A stretch of 64,000 nucleotides of DNA from Hansfordia pulvinata (GCA_006538405.1 BJKQ01000003.1:3286001-3350000), one strand, 5' to 3'. Positions 47,865 to 60,900 are shown, numbered from the stretch's first letter. Translations and numbers: made by a program. The notes: a model not told the origin generated them from the letters alone.

Positions 47865-49933
47865 TCAACCGCCGCGGTGGCCCCCAGTGCTCATCAATGT
47901 GATCTTCTGTTTCTTCTTCTTCTTGCCCCCCGAGCCAGATGGCGCCGGCGTCGGGGCTGAGTCCTCCAAGCCAAACGCCTCCATCTGGAAGGCAATCTGC
48001 CGAGCACCCAGGAAGTCGTCCTCCTTCAACCAGCCGTCATTCTCAGGCGGCCGTGGCAACGCGTCGTCCGCTTCCGGCGGCAGCGCGCGGGTGCCCCACA
48101 CTGTTCGCGACGTGGACGGGCTCGTTGAGAGATCTGCCAGGCGGTCGAAGCCGGGGCGTGGATTCGGCGGCGATGTTCCCGACTCGGACACGAGGGGCTG
48201 GAAATCCTCCGAGTTGACAACGGGCACGGCTGGCTCAATAGCGTCCTGGTGGGATTGCTCAAAATGGTGCCTCGTGCCGCGGCCGATTGCTGCGGCTTCC
48301 ATGCGCTCCGCCTGCAAGCGCTCCCGGTCCTCCTGCGCGGCTTTGTCCTTGTGCGACTTGCGGCGCCGCTCCAGATCGGCCGCGAAGGTTTCCAAGACGT
48401 CGGCAGGGACTATATCGGTCCAGTCACACTCCAAGAAGCTGACGACGCAGCCCTGGGGGAGATGGCTCAAGTACTTGGCTCGCTTTCGCAAGGCGTCGTC
48501 GACCACATGACCGGCTGAAATGTGCTCGACCTGGGGTAATAAAGTAGTGGGGAAGTTGGCAAAGTCGCCAAACTTGGTTTTGAGGATGCGGATGTCGAGA
48601 GGGGAGAGGTAGAGATGAGGCGGTGCGGTGTAAAAGTGAAATTGCTGGCCGGCCGGATGCTTGGCCTTGGCCGTTGCCGACATGCTGGGATTCGAGAGGG
48701 GGCCGACATCAGCGAGCTGATTCATCGTCCTATCACGAGCCGTATTCACAGCGCGGATGGCTTTTTGAGTGCAGTCGCCGTCGGGCATCCCAAACTGGTA
48801 TTCGTCTTCAAGCGCCTGGATTCGAAGATGTTCTATCTCCGCGTCAAACTGCGCAGACATGTAGTCGGCTGTGCCCTTCATGATATGAGCATAGTCCATC
48901 ACGTTGGCGGCAAAGTGCCAGGGCACGTCCTCGCCGAGGTTCAGCACGTCAGCGCCGCCCTCCTTGGGCAGCGCGAGGGTCGAGCCCGCATCCCTGACCA
49001 TGAGACGCAGGACAACGTCATGGCCAGGCGTGGGGAGTGGGTTCTCCTGCCCGGCGTAGAAGCGAAGCGGCTTCGTCTCGGCAAGCTTGAATGTGTCCTC
49101 GCAAATCGGGCAGCTCTTCCAACGGGCGTCCTTCCGCGGCAGAGGCTCGTCGCCAGGGGACGAGTCAAAGAAGCGGAGGAGGCACGGTAGGCAGAATATG
49201 TGGCCGCAGCGGGCCATGCGAGGGGCGACGGGTTCTGAGAGGCATATCGGACAGGAGGCCGACTGGGACTCTTTGGAGGCAAGAATTTGCAGTATGTGTT
49301 GCCAGTCGAGGTGGGCGTCGGCCGTCGCGGCTTGGGTGAGATACGTGTGCTCGGGGGAAACGACGAAGCGGTAGTTTGCGTGAACAAAGCGAGCCTTGTC
49401 GATGGGATGATAGCCGTTTGACGTGGGGTTGCGGCGGCTGTGCTGGTGTCTTGTCGGCTCGGGGAAATGGCGTGAGTGCACCGAATAGTTGAGCAAGTGT
49501 GTAATTGAAGTCTGTCCTCGACGGCTCGAAGCGTTGCGAATGGCTCTCTGCGCCGCCGGCCAACACCCAATTAGTAACGGATTGCGCAACAAATCGATGC
49601 TCGAGCACAACTACGCGCACAGGAACAAGGGGGTGGGATACCAAGAGCAGTACATACAAGTTCGGCCATGGCGTCGTCTTGATCGATATCTGGGCGGTCG
49701 AGGGCTCTGGGAGGCCGGTGCTGGTTCCGGTGCTGCTTACGCGAGGCCTGACCCTTGCGAGGGGCGGCGGCTTGGGCGGAAGAGGCCGACGAAGACGAGG
49801 GGCCGCTTCGGCGCGGATTGGGGCCGGAGCCTGAGTCGAAGGCAGCCGAGGGGACGGAGGCGGGCTGGGTCGAGGGAGAGTACGATGCAGCAGGTGCGAG
49901 GGACTTGCCTCCCAGGTTGGAAGACGAGCTCAT
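47865..49933 (-). CDS. RING finger protein, RNF10/Mag2 family (ubiquitin ligase)
   Basis: Two exons, 49658-49933 and 47865-49547, with a 110-nt intron (GTATGT...GCGCAG), give 652 residues. The N-terminus is Ser/Ala/Pro-rich and disordered. The block HLLNYSVHSRHFPEP and the KARFVHANYRFVV segment precede a C3HC4 RING at about residues 191-241 (CPICLSEPVAPRMARCGHIFCLPC ... CPICEDTF, partly quoted). After it come ETKPLRFYAGQ, LSPLDIRILKTKFGDFANFP, a charged helix (ERRRKSHKDKAAQEDRERL) and a lysine-rich end (GGKKKKKQK). This order is that of the RNF10/Mag2 family, which ubiquitylates 40S proteins on stalled ribosomes in human and yeast. Cytosolic ribosome quality control is therefore the inferred role. 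Confidence 0.88.
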
Positions 49934-51338
49934 AGTGGTCTCGGAGTCGAGCCCTTGCCTGGAGTAATTGTTTGACCGGGAGTATCCGTGACACAGGCTT
50001 ATCGTCTATTACTCCAAGGGCAAACTCATCGAAGAGTTGCGCGCCGGTGACGGCTCGGTGTGACTAACGGGTGGGTAAAATGGCTTGCGTCGGCGGTCGG
50101 CGGTCTCTGGATGCTCCGGAATGCCGGGGCTTCCCCTCGGAGGGGCGGGATTGCGCTCAGAAGGGTTTCTCAGTAGGAGGCCGAGTCGTAAGTGTTCTCT
50201 CGAGCTAGGCCTAGGTTTATTCGAGTCGGAAGATCGAGCTGAATGTAGCCGGGGGTGATGGGGCGGGGAGCGCCGGCGGTCTGGCAAGCCCGAGGCGATA
50301 TCAGGCTCTCGATGTTATCGTCTGGTTGGAGAACACTGGGTGTTCGGGATCTTTCGCAGGTAGGAGCGTTGTCGGGGTGCATGCACAGCACAGCTGTAGA
50401 GCAGTGAAGAATACAGGGCTGGCAAAGTTGAAGTCGGGACGTCGAGGTGCACCCTGATGATGCCGACGATGCAGCCGGTGTACGAGGCCGACCCTCCTGG
50501 CCCCTAGCTGTCCTGGGTTAGCTGGTTTCCCTGTCGGGTTCAACGCGTCTGGGTACCACTGCGCCCTTCAAAGGCCTCCAGGGAACCTGGCAAGAGAGTG
50601 TAGCAGGTACCCTTGCGACCCCGCCACAATCATCTTGTTGCGGCTCGGGATTGCGTACTTTCAACGCAAAGACCCCACGCAAGACGGCCCAAAGACACCC
50701 CTCCAAGTACGTGCCTGTTATCGTACTCGCCGTTGACCCACCGTCTCCAGAGGTACTCTCTACTTCAGCTTTCTCCCCGTCCAAGTCCAGGCGATGACTT
50801 CTGAAGCCGCCGGGATCGATCTCCGGAGTTTCCACTCCGCTTTCAGCGCCGCTCGCTGCACTGCTCGGGTGAGAGCATCATCCGTCAACTGCGGCGAATA
50901 CGGGCAATGGCATCTGATCCGTTCTTGTTATGTGCAATTATACTTTGTTACATCTTACAACTCAAATCAGAGCATTTGGCTCAGAATGATACCTTTCACA
51001 CACCCCAATTCATGGATTGGGCTTCCATGCCGTCATCCCATCATCGCTGAATAAGGTCCTATTCGTTGGGTATGCTAATGGCTAACGGGGTATTATGGTA
51101 CATTAGATGCAGCCTCCTCCCATCCCTTCACGCCTCCTCTTTCTCATCATCCGCCATCTGCTTTTCCATGTCGTTGCCTGCAAGGGGGAATCAAGAACGT
51201 TGTCAAAATCGAAAGAGCCGAAGAAAAGAAACAAGAACCAAATAGCTGCGCTGTCAATCGCGACATCGCCAAAAATCACGTCTTATCAAGCCTTGTTGGG
51301 CCTGCAGGCCGAGGCTCAGCTACCAGCCACTTCTGCAC
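49934..51338. other. Intergenic region
   Basis: Upstream region of the RING gene and 3' flank of the CBM48 gene. A minus-strand frame at 50518-50835 starts at GTG and shows no motif. No gene is called. Confidence 0.45.
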
Positions 51339-54300
51339 TTACTTGTGCTGGATCTTGCCCTTGATCTTTCCGAGCATGGCGCTGAGTCTGTTCTTCTTCT
51401 TCTTGTCGGTCGAAGTGGCGCTATCGGCCTCGGGCTCGGCCGTCTTGGAAGGTGTGCTGGGGTCAGTCTTGCTGTGACCGTTGGCTTCCGCCTTTGCTTC
51501 CTCCTTGGCCTCCTTCTTTTCTTCTTTCTTGGCCTCCTTCTCGGCCTTCTTCTCCTTAGCGGGCTCGTCCACGGCGGGCGTCGGCTTGACCTCCTTCAGC
51601 AGCTCGGCCTCAACAGTCTTCTTCTCCTCCACAGCCGTCGTGTTAGCCGCGGCTTCGGGGTCCTTCGCGGCCTGGGTCAGCGAATCCTTGACCTCGGAGG
51701 GCACCTCGGGCGACACCTCCTGGCGGGTCTCCTCCTTGTCCTTGCCGGCAACAGCCGCCTGTACAGACTCGGGCAGCTGCTCCTTGATGCCCTCGGGCAG
51801 CTGGGTGGCCGCGGACGTGGCCTGCTCCTGGGCGGTCGCGGTGGCCTCGGTGGCCTTCTCAGCGACGACGTCCTTGGCAACGACAGCATTGGCCGCAACA
51901 GCAGCGCCAACGGCCGAAGCGGCGGCAGCGACAGAAGCAGCAGCCTCGCCGGGTGTGACGGCAGCCTCCGTCTTCTCAGTACCCTTGCCGGCGGTGCCCT
52001 CAGACGTGGTGGGGGCGGGGACGACCTTGCTCTTCAGCTCATCCTCGACGGCGGCCTTCTCGCTGACCTCGGCAGCCATGCCGCTCGCTTCGGGGTCGAC
52101 ACCGGCCTTGTCCTGGCTGTCCTTGACAACCTCGGGGATCTTGTTCTCGATGGGCGCACCGGCGGCCAGCGCGGCAGTGGTGGCCTCAGGCGCAGCCGAA
52201 GAGAATGCGGCCGAGGGAGGGGCGCCACCTTTGCGGCGGTCAGCCTGTGTTCACGAGGGTTCAGGAAAGGGAGGGCTGGGCATACCAGGCAGAGCATCGC
52301 TCTTCTCGTACGACTCGGCGTCCAACTTGACGTTGCTGGTAGTGCTCTCAGCGGCGACAGTGTCGGGGATCTTCTCGCCGGGAGCCAGCTTGATGGGGTT
52401 GACGGCGCCAGCAGCAGCAGGCATGGGGTTGATGGCGATCTCGCCAGCGGGGGTCTCGGGGAAGGCACCCGGCAGGTCCGAGTTCTTGGCGTCGTGACCG
52501 TTCTCCAGAGGAGCGGCGGCGGCCTTCTCGGCGGTGGTGGACTCGGGGACGACGTTGTTCATGATGGCGAGGGTGGCGGGAGCCTCGGCGATCATGCGGT
52601 CAGAGGTCAGGACGTTGTTCTCGATGCCGCTCTCGTCGGTGGCCTTGGGAGCAGTGTGGTCGGTAACCCAGCTGCCGTCAACAACGAACTGTTGGTCGAG
52701 TGATGTCAGCAAGGCGGGGTCTTGTCAGTGGCGCAAGACGAAGTTCCAGTTGGTGGTGACAATGTTGTAGAAGGGAGAGGGGAGGCTCAAGGTCGGGTCA
52801 GGCCAGATCCGAGGCGTCGGAGGGGGGGAACAGATTGAGAAGGAGAGTCCCTGGTGCCTGCCATGGGTGGCCGCGCTTGCGAGCCGGGACCAACAGACAG
52901 ACGGCCGCCAATCGGGGGAAAGAACGCCGGCCTCACACAGCCCCCGTAGTGAGTGTGTGATCCTAAGCGCGGGGCGATCCAGCCCTGCCTTGTCCTATTG
53001 TGGTCTGGGAGCCCCGTCACGAGTTGGAAATAAGGTCTGGTAGCTCTTGTTGCCGCCATGCTCTGCTCTTCTGCCGCTTGCCGGTCGCAGCTCGTCGGGT
53101 GTAACGGTGGCATTGGATGCAATTGCGCGGCCTCATCAACAAGCTGCTCCAACACGCAAGGCTTTGCACCGCATTGAGGCGTCTTGCGACGGCGCTTTGG
53201 CCTGCGGGCTTGGAATCCGGCGAGCGGCTGGTGGGAGACGGCCAGGCTGAGAGCCCGTCAAGCAAGCAATGGGCATGGCACGAAACCCCACGCACCATCG
53301 GCGATTGATCCTCAGATACCTTGCCGTGATGCGCGGCCACAAAAAGTCCGGTTTCTCAGCCAGTGACGGGCGAGGCCCAGAAATCCGGCCAGTCTCCAAT
53401 TGGATCGGCACGACAGGGGGCCCGGTCTGCTCGCCGTCATGAGGGGCATTCTTAGGGTATAAACCAGTGCCTGTGGCGGTCCGCGCAGCCCGACGCAGCC
53501 GAAGCGAGCCTGGCCGGCCGGAGGCGCGCATCTTACAAGCAAACAGCCAGCAGCTGGAAAATTGGGCATTGGCGGGCCAAAAAGATGCACAAGTCCAATT
53601 GCCGGTCTTCCCAGCCACGCGATGCCAGACCACGAAACCAAGCTAGAGGTGCGCGCGCACGACACACAAGCACAGAGACATTGGTGGGAGAAATGGCCGC
53701 TCGTGCGCAGACTGGGGCGGAGAAAGGGCGGCGGCCAGACATGCAGCAGCGACCTGGGTCAGCAGCCCCTCACAGCCAGACACTTGGTGCATTGCATTGT
53801 GAGAGGCACGCGGCCGCGGGCGACGAAGCGCCTGGCTGGCGAGGACTACTCGGGCGCGGCTAGGAGAGGCAAAAGCAGGACGAGATGCGATGCGATGCAA
53901 TGCGATACGATGCGAAGCGAAGAGACAGAACCCACCTTGTAGAAGATCTTGTCAAAAGAGTCGGGCAGCTTGACGTCCTTCTCGAAGCGGTCGCCGACTT
54001 TTTCGAGCTTCTCGGTCTTCTTCCAGTCGTCGAAAGTGCCGGTCACGTAGACCTCGGTGGCGGGATGATCCCTAAAGGAGAGGGGACCGGGTCAGCCGGG
54101 CAAGGTCACGATGTTGCGCGAAGCTGTGCGACGCGGACAGGGAGGAGGAGGCGGGAGGATGGGCAGCGGAGGTCGAAGCCGCGTTTGAGCCGAGGCAGAA
54201 CGGTTTGGCGCCGGCGGACATCGCGCAGGAGCTCTGAGACACGGCGACGCAAGGCAAGACGAGGCGGAGCAGGGCAAAGGGGGGCTGGGGAAGAGCCAGG

Positions 54301-54358
54301 CGGATAGCAGCAAGCTCTAGAGAAGTCGGACGTACCACTTGAAGAGGAAGCTGGCCAT
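51339..54358 (-). CDS. CBM48/AMPK-type glycogen-binding domain protein (Crp1/Mdg1-like)
   Basis: Four exons, 54336-54358, 53936-54071, 52286-52688 and 51339-52228, introns 264, 1247 and 57 nt, give 483 residues. The domain is built across three exons: FLFKWDHPATEVYVTGTF, DDWKK, then FDKIFYK joined to FVVDGSWVTDH, ending SGIENNVL. These are hallmarks of the AMPK beta-type carbohydrate-binding module found in yeast Crp1 and Mdg1. The rest (about residues 90-483) is disordered and Ala/Glu/Lys-rich, with a charged KEKKAEKEAKKEEKK run and a basic end (RLSAMLGKIKGKIQHK) that may bind membrane or nucleic acid. The last intron uses an AAAG acceptor to keep frame, so that join is less certain. Yeast relatives bind cruciform DNA or act in pheromone signalling; the role here is not known. 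Confidence 0.85.
52689..53935 (-). other. Unusually long (1,247 nt) intron in the CBM48 gene
   Basis: Bounded by a GTGGGT donor and a CAACAG acceptor and splitting the CBM in the middle of a beta strand (FYK/FVV). It is about ten times longer than most introns here. No coding frame with motifs or RNA gene was recognised inside. Confidence 0.75.
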
Positions 54359-54395
54359 GATGCGATGCAGTGAGACAGGAGACGGGCACGTGGTT

Positions 54396-54443
54396 TGGTG
54401 GTGGTGGTGGTGGTGGTGGTGGTGGTGGTGGGTGGTGGTGGTG
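54396..54443. repeat. GTG trinucleotide microsatellite
   Basis: About 15 near-perfect GGT/GTG units directly upstream of the CBM48 ATG (54358), in its leader. Confidence 0.85.
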
Positions 54444-54654
54444 AGAGAAAGCTGGGAAGCCGAGTCGTGGTCAGAGCCGAGCAAAGACGAGAGAGCAAGG
54501 AAGACCGGCAGGCTGTTGAAGCAGGAGTGGTAGACAGAGGGCGGTGAGTCGTGATGGAGGTGAGGAGGAGACGGGCTGGGCGCTGGAGAGGCGGGCGGGA
54601 AAATAAGCCGAGCTGGGCTGGGCTGGGCTGAACGAGGTGTACAACCTCTGGAGC

Positions 54655-56527
54655 TACGAGTACCTAACCTGCTAACCTGCCAGGTTGGGTGCAAGCTCCT
54701 GTCGAGCTGGACTGTAGGTCCGGTAGTTACTGGATACCGGCCAGTGGCTGGCGCCGTCGATGGAGATCGGGTCCAAGTCAGTTCAGTATTATTAGCCCAG
54801 CACGAGCCGTCTGGTGTGAACCGCGGGCTGCCCCAAAGAACATTGGTACTCGCCCGTACGGGATATGCCTACCACCTGTGCATACGAGTACCTACCCAGG
54901 TCTAAGTTGAGGCAGCTAACGGAGTATACAATCCGAGCTGGCAGTGGCCTGGGCCGGGTTGCCGCCCATCATCAGTTTCGCCCTGAGGTTTCGTTGCATT
55001 CGTTTCTGGCGTCGATGACATACGTCCATGTGTACGAGTACCCGACACGTACATTCGGGAGGCTTGTACTCGTACCTACCTTAGGTACCTCCTAGCCTTC
55101 CCATCCACACAAGCGCGGCGGATGGGAACTCTGACGAGTACCCAACTCGTACCTCCTGGACCTCTTCTTCTGCTTGGGCTGGGTTCGTGCTTCGGCCGCG
55201 CGCCCGGGTGCTCCGTAATCGCAATCGCGGTTCCGTCCTGTCCTGGCCTGGCCACGATAAGATCCAAGCTCGCCGCCGCACGTCATCGTCACTCACAGGC
55301 ACCGGTGCTGCTAACGGCCGGGGGCCCAGTCATCACCTCAGGGCTTCTCTATCCTCCCCTCTCATCAGCCTGGCGGCAGGAGGCAACCGAAATCCTGTTT
55401 CCTGGCCTCCTCCTCGTCGTCTTGCCTTGTCTCCTTCCTTTTTTCTTTCTCTCTCTTCCCGTCAAGTACTCCGGTGCTCGTATGGCTGGCCACGTCTGGT
55501 CCCAGCATTCTACGCTCTGCCCACTTCGTTTCCCCCCCCCCCATGTGATTTTCTGCGGCTATGGACGCATGTGCTAGCAAGCTCCCCACTTGCAGGTGCA
55601 GAACCGAACCCACAAGTCTGCCAATTCGACAGACAACCTTGGAAGCCTGCAGAAGTCGATGGCTTTGATTATGCGAGCAGCTCTGGCGAGAACGGAGTCA
55701 GTCATCCATCAGGCACGCACGGTTGGCAAGGTTGGCAAAGGAAGCCCAGCTTTGTTTGTGCTCGCGGCCAGACCAAGGCCACCACCGCCTGCCAGTCGCC
55801 AGTTCGAGTATCATCAGCTTCATTCATCCATCTCCTTCCTCTTGTTTTACTCGTACTTCTACTTCAGCCCTGCCCGCTACTAGCTACCTTAAAGTACCTA
55901 CATAGGTGCTCGTAATCTGCAAGGCTATTGCCTGTACTCGTAGCCACGCCCACATCCCACCGTGCTCAAGGCCCGTGACGTAGGTGCGCGCTTGCACAGT
56001 TACATGACGTTTTCTTCGCAGGGTCGGGCCATCTCCCGCCGGCCATGTCGTGTATACGATACGCGCAATCGTGGGAGATGCCGTCGCCCGGGAAGCCCTG
56101 TTCGAGGTGCAGGGTGCATGCAGCGCCAGCCTGGGCACCACATTTGCACTTTCTGTGCACTGTACCTAATATACTCGTGAAAAATCCATTAGGTACCTTC
56201 GTGTTCTAATGCTCTCTGAATTGATGGATCCCGTCTCCATCGCCGATCCGACGTAAGTAATGATAGGATACGAGTACTTTTGCCCACCGACTCACCCATC
56301 CCTAATGAGGTACGAGTATCAATCTTTGCAAACGCGATGCCGTCTTCTCCGGTCCCCCTCCCTCTGGGCACGCGTACCTGCACCGTCTACTCGTACGTTT
56401 CCGCTTCCGTCCACTAGGTCTTTACCGCTGTGAATGATGGCAAGGCAGGTAGCGCTGCGTGGTGATGCGCCCGAGGCCGCCGCGCTCGGCCTCCCCGTGA
56501 GCCCCCGCGCCCGCACCATTACGAGTA
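54655..56527. repeat. Cluster of TACGAGTA/TACTCGTA octamers
   Basis: Copies read by eye begin at 54655, 54883, 55033, 55067, 55848, 55935, 56269, 56311, 56388 and 56520, in both orientations. Many are followed by CCTA or preceded by GG/TAGG, and TTAGGTACCT-like palindromes lie among them (for example near 55080 and 56190). Other copies in the window: 3164, 40197, 40538, 45378, 45624, 63462, 63605 and 63902. Confidence 0.7.
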
Positions 56528-57969
56528 CATTGCATGGACCTCTTCGCCGCGCCCTGTCCAGAACTGCCCGAGACACGCAGACGAGGTATGCCGGAACGGG
56601 CTTGGGTGATGATGAGAGCGCTCCTATTTTTGGATGATACTCTGGGTTCGCCCGGGGGGCCTGCCCTGCCTGGTGGTCTTGTCTCACCCACCCAGACATC
56701 ACATCACCGCCGCTCAGTTCGGTAACGGCGTCCGCTGAAAACGGCCGAATGCGCTTCAGGCTTCTTTCTGTCTGCATGCGCTCCATCCAACAAGTACATT
56801 CACATCAGAAGTACGTACAGCTAAGGCAGGTATCAATATCCTCGCCCATAAATGCACACAACATTTTAAGAAAGACGGCCATCAACGTGGCGAGCCTTCG
56901 TCATCCGACGCCCGATAATACTATGCAGCTGACTGTCCCTGCTTGTTTCCATCCAATTTCAGACGTCTCCAATCAGTCGGTCTGAGACCATGCCACGAGG
57001 CCAAGTCCGAGAACAGCTTCTCATTCTCCCCACATGTCTGCGGCGCGGCCAGGTAAGCCCTCGAACCGACTGTGTAGTACGGCACGTGGAATGAGACTCC
57101 GCTTATAACCAATTCTCTATCCCGACAAGGGTTTTCGAGACCAATACTCAAGATGCGTACCTAGTGTCATGTGATCGTGGAAAACCAGAGCAAGGTAATC
57201 TTCGACAAACCCCTTTCTCCCACGATCGCACGCCCTGTGAATCGCCCTTCCCACATTAACATGTCACGTGGTGCCTCGGGATCTTGTTGAAGACACTCTG
57301 ATGCGTCACTGACATCGCTCTCTCATCTCGCTTCGGCATACGTGGATTCAACAGGGTGACTAGGTTGGAACAAAGGAAAGACTACCCTGGGTGGAAATCC
57401 AACGTCCGGACGCCCGCGCTCGGTGAGAACTCTGCCCCATGCCTCGTATGCTTTTGCGCCGGTAATGCAGTCTGCGCGAGGTATTCCGATTGGACTCTCG
57501 CGCCCCCTTTTCTTCTTCCTCTGCGTCTCTGCTCTCTTTTGAAAACAAAACATTGCGCGGGCGCTGCCCCCATGTCCATGCTTCTTCTCTTTCTCTCTGG
57601 CCAGGCAGAAAACCAGCAGGCACATGAAATGCCAAATCAAAACTGAACAGACTCGACGCGGCGCTCAACGATAAATGAAGCCTGAAGAGAGGGTATATGG
57701 GTAAGAAATCGCCGACGTAACCAGAAACACATTATCCAATCGAAAGGAGGGAGAAGGCAGCATGACCAGCAAAACACACCCGATGAAGCAACGCGATGCG
57801 GAGTCCAAACAAAAATCGCCGACCCGTGGAATCATGCACCCCTTTTTTGCCGCCTTCAATCCTTTCGGAAGCAATTATGACCCATTCCTTGCCCCGATCC
57901 TGTTTTGAGGCCAATAAGAAACCGGCCAAGACACAACCCCCGATCCAGGAAAGATAAAAACCTAAGAAA

Positions 57970-60900
57970 TCAACGCTCAATCGGGCCGTCGGCCAGCTTA
58001 CCGATGTTGCTGACAGCATCGGCGAGAAGCCTACTCTTGTTGCCTGTCGTTTCGAGTACGAGTCTGCGTCGTACCATGCGAACGACCCCCATGGCTTCCC
58101 CGTGGTTGCGTAGGCTCATTGCCTGCTGGGGAGTCGCAATAGCCATCGCCCCGAGCCACCGCTTCGCCCCGCCTCTTCCTTCCGCGCTGCTTCATTATCA
58201 TTATTCGCCGAGGCACCAACAGCCGGGACCGAGTGGGTGAGATTCTTGAATGGTGGAAGAGGAGCACCAATAATGCTTGACGCCTGCCTGGCCAAGTCGC
58301 CACCCGCAGCACAACAAATCAGAGCGCAAAGATACAACGCCCAGCAGTCGGTGATGTCCGACATGTTCCAATCGCGCCCAGTCGTGATGTCGTCCTCCGA
58401 ATCCTGTCGTAGTGAATCGCCCTGGGTATCCTGGAAATCATCAAAGAAAGCCAACAACGCCTTAGCAGCATATCTCACTGCCGCACCTGCGTCGTGGCTG
58501 GTGCTCCATGCCTGGCATCGACGGGTCGACAGTTTCAGTCGATCTGCGTCCATAACATTATGTCCCAGGAGGCAGCCGTTGCCACTGACTGTGAGCAGAT
58601 CATGCAATGGAGTAAAGTGTAAGGAAATGTATGTGTTCGCCACGGGAGCTCCAGAGAATAGGTGACTGAGTCGTTCGGTGTCCGACAAATCCGGCTCGCC
58701 CGTGAATTCATGTCTGCCAGAAGAGGGAAGCTTCGATAGCCCAAGCGCTTCGGACGCCATTAGTACGGCGCGGTCCAGAGTAGGCGCCGATGCCACGCGT
58801 TCCGCGCTGCATGTCTCGTCCTGCAGAGTCAAGGGTCCTTGGATAGTTCGCCTGGCCGTGTCCCAGGATTGCGCGGTCGTGGCTGCCCATGCGTCTGCAG
58901 TCGCCCTGGTCAAGGGAATAGGAGGTTTCGTTGTGTTGAAGTTCCGGGTCAAAGGTCGACCGTAGTACATTGACGAATGCACGTCCAGTGCGAAACAAGC
59001 GGCTAGGAGTCGTCGGCGGGATTCGGCTTCGATCCATTGGTTCCAGCGTTCGTCCGGCAACAGCCCACCAGAACAGTGATTGGCAGATACCTTGTGAGAT
59101 TTGACCACCTGTGGAGGAGAGTTTGTTGAGTACGGATGCCATTGCGACGCGGGGGTGGAGAAAACGAGACTGAAAAGTGAGTCCTGAAAAGAAGAGCATG
59201 TGAGGGATTCAATGAGACCACAATGAGACAATTCAAAGCTTACCCTGGAGTACATCTCCCGGAAGGGGTTCGACGCGCTTGTCACTGCTTTTTGTCCACG
59301 GAACCGTGCGTAAAGCTCGCAAAGGAGGATCGTCTGCATGTTTTGGACGCTCCATCGGGAAATCTGGCGGCGAGGTGTCAGTCAATCAACGTGCGCAATC
59401 TGCTTTCAGAGGACTTACGCGTTTGACTTCTTGCCATGCGAAAGCATGCAGAGTGTGGGCTTTGTCGTGATCCTCCTCGCCTGGGAGAAGCTGCGCGGCC
59501 ACAGCAGCCATGGCGAAACGCAGCAGCTCGTCGGCACCGGTGTGCAAGCTCGGTCGGTGAACAATGGGGTACAGTGAGTCGAACCACTTCCAGTAGATTT
59601 CAAGATAGCCGGGCACGGCGTTTCGTACGGCCTGCGGCAGGAGGAACGCCGTTGAGAAGACGGCGTTTGAGTAAAGACCCAAAGGCGCGTCCCCTTTGCG
59701 GCGCCCTAGTAGCGACGCAGCCTGGATCGGGACTGGAGCGGTGACTATATGTTCAGCCAACAAACCGGGCACTGTAGTGGTCGTTGGGGCAATGCTACGA
59801 ACAGGTGAGTAGGGCGGGTTGGCGTGAGCCATGTTAAGGATTGCGGCGTGCTCTTCTTGATAAACCATGGGCGATTCCATCATGGGCGTGACACCTTGCT
59901 GCGGCGAAACGGGGTATGGGTTGAGTGAGTAGCCGGAGTAAGACATTGGCTCCAACCCAAGTCCCATCACCGGGCTGCGGATGTCGCGTGTGCTGAAGCT
60001 GGGGACGTTCCAATCGACCGCAGGCGTCGAGAAGCTGCTGGAAGCCGAAGATTGCCATGGGGAAGCATCACCAGATGCCACGAGCCCTGGTGCCTTGTCG
60101 TCGGGAATCGTCAGGCTGGGAAGGCCGCCCGGCAACGTCGGAACGTATCCAGCCGGCAGGGCTCCAGATCGTGGGGTCTGATACTCCCCGAAGCCGCCTG
60201 TGCTGGGAAGAGGCGATTGTCTGACCGAGGCGGGACTGTGGTACAAGCTGGGCACGTTTGGAGAGGTGATTGGGGTATGGGTGTATCCGTACTGGCGACT
60301 CCTATCAGAATGATCTCTGGGAGGGAGATGGCCGGCTTGGTCATACCCTTGACCAGGGGTCCCCGAGGCCGGGCCGCCGGCTTGCCCATAGTGACCGCCC
60401 GTCCCATGGGATTGCATTCCTGAATGGGACCGGCCCAGTCCAGCGCTTTGTCCGGCTGGCATGCCAGCTTCCGAGCCGTCTGAAGAAAGGACCCGGCTAA
60501 GCGAGGTGTACGACCCATCATCTGGGAAACTCTCCTGGGGACTGCTTCGATCATCGTGTCCCCGGGCCCCTCTTTCGTCTTGCTCGCTAAAGAGGGATCA
60601 GCAGAGGCTCTCCGTGTTACAAGTCTGTGTTTTTACATACTGTCTCTGGATATGGCGTTGGGCCAAGTCTTGACGATGGAACGCCCTGTCACAACCAGGC
60701 CAGTGGCATGGATACTGGGGAGTCTGGTGGCTCAGCTGGTGTCGCCTGTCTCTCTGTCAGCTTCGAAGTCCATGATGGGCAACTTTTCGAGTCCAATTCG
60801 TTGGATTCAGGCGTTAGCCTCGAGTCTGGGGTTGATTTTTCTCACCTCAGATGCTCGGCCCGAGTGAAAGTCTGAGGTCAAATTAGCAGATGTCCATGAG

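Larger units (their letters stand above)
54359..57969. other. Long intergenic region rich in TACGAGTA motifs
   Basis: Upstream of the CBM48 gene and downstream of the zinc-finger gene. Ten copies of TACGAGTA/TACTCGTA lie between 54655 and 56527 (see the separate entry). Frames present are short, GC-driven and without motifs. No gene is called. Confidence 0.5.

Noticed and set aside
50518..50835. 105-codon minus-strand frame (ETPEIDPGGF start)
   Set aside because: Starts at GTG, has no homologous-looking motif, and sits between two well-supported genes.
51345..52703. 452-codon plus-strand open frame
   Set aside because: Leu/Gly-rich mirror of the Ala/Glu/Lys-rich tail of the CBM48 protein, and it spans that gene's intron.
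54396..54443. Poly-Trp or poly-His coding potential of the GTG repeat
   Set aside because: It is a microsatellite in the leader of the CBM48 gene; the implied poly-Trp or poly-His peptides are not credible.
55187..55915. 242-codon plus-strand frame
   Set aside because: Arg/Ser/Leu-rich, changes character along its length, no motif, and crosses several TACGAGTA-type intergenic elements.
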